Shown here in pieces: positions 62,781-64,000 of a DNA stretch of 64,000 bases (position 1 is the stretch's first letter; each line of letters starts with the position of its first letter). The translations under genes were made by a program, and so were the position numbers. The notes below the pieces were generated by a model. It was not told the origin of the DNA and ran no database searches. It saw nothing but the letters and a program-made list of their open reading frames with translations. The DNA is from Meconema thalassinum (taxonomy: Eukaryota; Arthropoda; Insecta; Orthoptera; Tettigoniidae): the NCBI GenBank assembly GCA_946902985.2, contig OX336400.1, positions 170,130,543-170,194,542 on the forward strand, read 5' to 3'.

Positions 62781-63305
62781 GGCGGCTTCGGTGGCGTAGT
62801 TGGTAGCATGCTGAGTTTCTATGCCCAAGATAGCGGGTTCAAACCCGGCCGAAGCCGTCGGAATTTTTAAGAGCGTTAAAAATCCCTCAGCATGCATTCC
62901 TTCGGAGGGGAAGTAAAGCCGGCGGTCCCATGTCATAGATTTATGGCATGTTAAAGAACTTTCCACTAATTACACCTGTGTGAAACTAAATTTTATAGGT
63001 TAAGAATGTAAACAACGCTCTTAGGTTGCTACGTTCTTTGCCAAGAGCCGACTGCAGTGGCGTCTAGTAGCTAAGTTCTGAATTAGTCCCAGTAGCCGTT
63101 GACGGTGGCGTTTGGCGGCAAAAGTAGGAACTACTTGAAATTAAATGTCTGCAGTCCTCACTTGAATTGAAAACAGACAATACACACTAATACAGTCATC
63201 ACAATTAACACCGGTTATCAGACAGATTCCACACACACCCAAAGTACACGGGGCTACATGACCGCGTTGTCGCAGCCCCTAACCTAAGGAACCAACCAAC
63301 CAACC
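62781..63305 (+). mobile_element. SINE S2, complete reference copy
   Basis: Head GGCGGCTTCGGTGGCGTAGT, B-box GGGTTCAAACCCGG, 525 bp in all, ending with (CCAA)n. Perfect 12-bp duplications AAACTCCATTTG at 62769-62780 and 63306-63317 fix both ends. Copies at 1913, 48337 and 52741 can be aligned to it. Confidence 0.93.
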
Positions 63306-63339
63306 AAACTCCATTTGAAATTTTTAATTCCCTTGGCCG

Positions 63340-63757
63340 CCATTATTTATTTAGGTATTTAGCGCATGGCTTTTAATGCCAGGTGTGTCCTAGGACATGT
63401 TTGGCTTGCTAGTAGCTGCTTCAATGCGAACACCCATGGGGTGAGCTACAAGGTCCGTTCAATTTCAAGTAGTTCCAACTTTCGCTAATAGATGTCATTA
63501 ATACCTAGTGGTTAACGTTGGAACTTTGATAGAGCGTTTCAACGAAATCTAACCTCCAAATGTAGCTTCACACAAATGTAATTAGTGGAAGGGCCTTTTA
63601 CACGCCATAAATCTATGACATGGGACCGCCAGCTTTACTTCCCCACCGAAGGAAGTCATACTGAAGGATTTTTAACGCTCTTAAAAAATCCGACTTTGGC
63701 CGGGATTGAACCCGTGACCTTGGGCATAGAAGCTCAGCATGCTACCAACTACGCCAC
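63340..63757 (-). mobile_element. SINE S2 variant
   Basis: As 57565-57972 and 58865-59300: tail ATTTATTTAGGTATTTAGCG at the left, head inverse ACTACGCCACC at the right, with the last head bases lost. Confidence 0.75.
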
Positions 63758-63774
63758 CAGTTGGATCATGTGAA

Positions 63775-64000
63775 GAGAATGGGGGGGGGAGAAATTACTT
63801 AAGAGGGTAAATGTTTTGGCTGTGGAGGGTAAGAGAAGGAGAGGTACACCTAGGAGACGATGTTTAGATCGGGTGTTGAACGATTTCAAAGTGAGAGGTG
63901 TAGACGCAGAGGAGGCCACAGCGCTGCTAATAGGGGATCATGGAGGCGACTTGTTAGCAGGTAGAGGCTTGCAGACTAGGATGAACGCTGAAATGCAAAA
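63775..64000 (+). pseudogene. LINE C-terminal fragment, cut by window end
   Basis: A plus-strand frame reads KRRRGTPRRRCLDRVLNDFK and RGVDAEEATALL, the basic post-RT tail of LINEs (G-R/T-P-R-R-R-x-x-D). It is a weak but family-like match. Upstream is a poly-G tract after the SINE. Confidence 0.5.

Overview
This window looks like non-genic DNA from a large, repeat-rich insect genome. An orthopteran-type genome would fit, but I cannot name the species. I find no host protein-coding gene and no intact tRNA or rRNA gene. Almost every open frame is a transposase, gag or pol, an RT remnant, or a chance frame. SINE families S1-S5 and the repeat family E are my own labels.

Layout. 1-4640: SINEs and a 5'-truncated LINE. 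4815-13695: a train of family-E elements. One carries a DD41D mariner and a rearranged mariner derivative; another has expanded into a 293-bp satellite with a 1466-bp higher-order duplication. 13945-15226: a hAT deletion derivative. 16189-28635: a hAT-like element (8-bp TSD) that split a SINE. It was itself split by a Ty3/gypsy element (LTR 1.9 kb, intact pol, gag with one stop) with an extra inverted LTR on its right. 28917-29721: a short element with RSS-like ends of Transib type. 30241-32560: a family-E segment carrying a Tc1 element.

32924-46724: a second gypsy-type element on the minus strand, with 3.7-kb LTRs that are almost identical to each other. It is inserted in a LINE whose halves flank it, and its gag is broken by a 139-bp SINE-like insert. 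46970-64000: a SINE field with LINE tails, a mariner deletion derivative, a MITE, two more family-E elements, and a second Transib-like copy inside a SINE.

Nested insertions give relative ages: LINE or SINE hosts are oldest, then DNA transposons, then the gypsy elements, then the small SINE inside gag. Target duplications can be read directly for many elements: ATAT for both gypsy elements, 8 bp for the hAT types, TA for mariner/Tc1, CACTG for the Transib-like pair, and about 10-18 bp for SINEs. The most unusual items are the Transib-like pair with heptamer, 23-bp spacer and nonamer-like ends, the gypsy element ending in an inverted LTR, and the 293-bp satellite dense in YY1/PHO-type cores.
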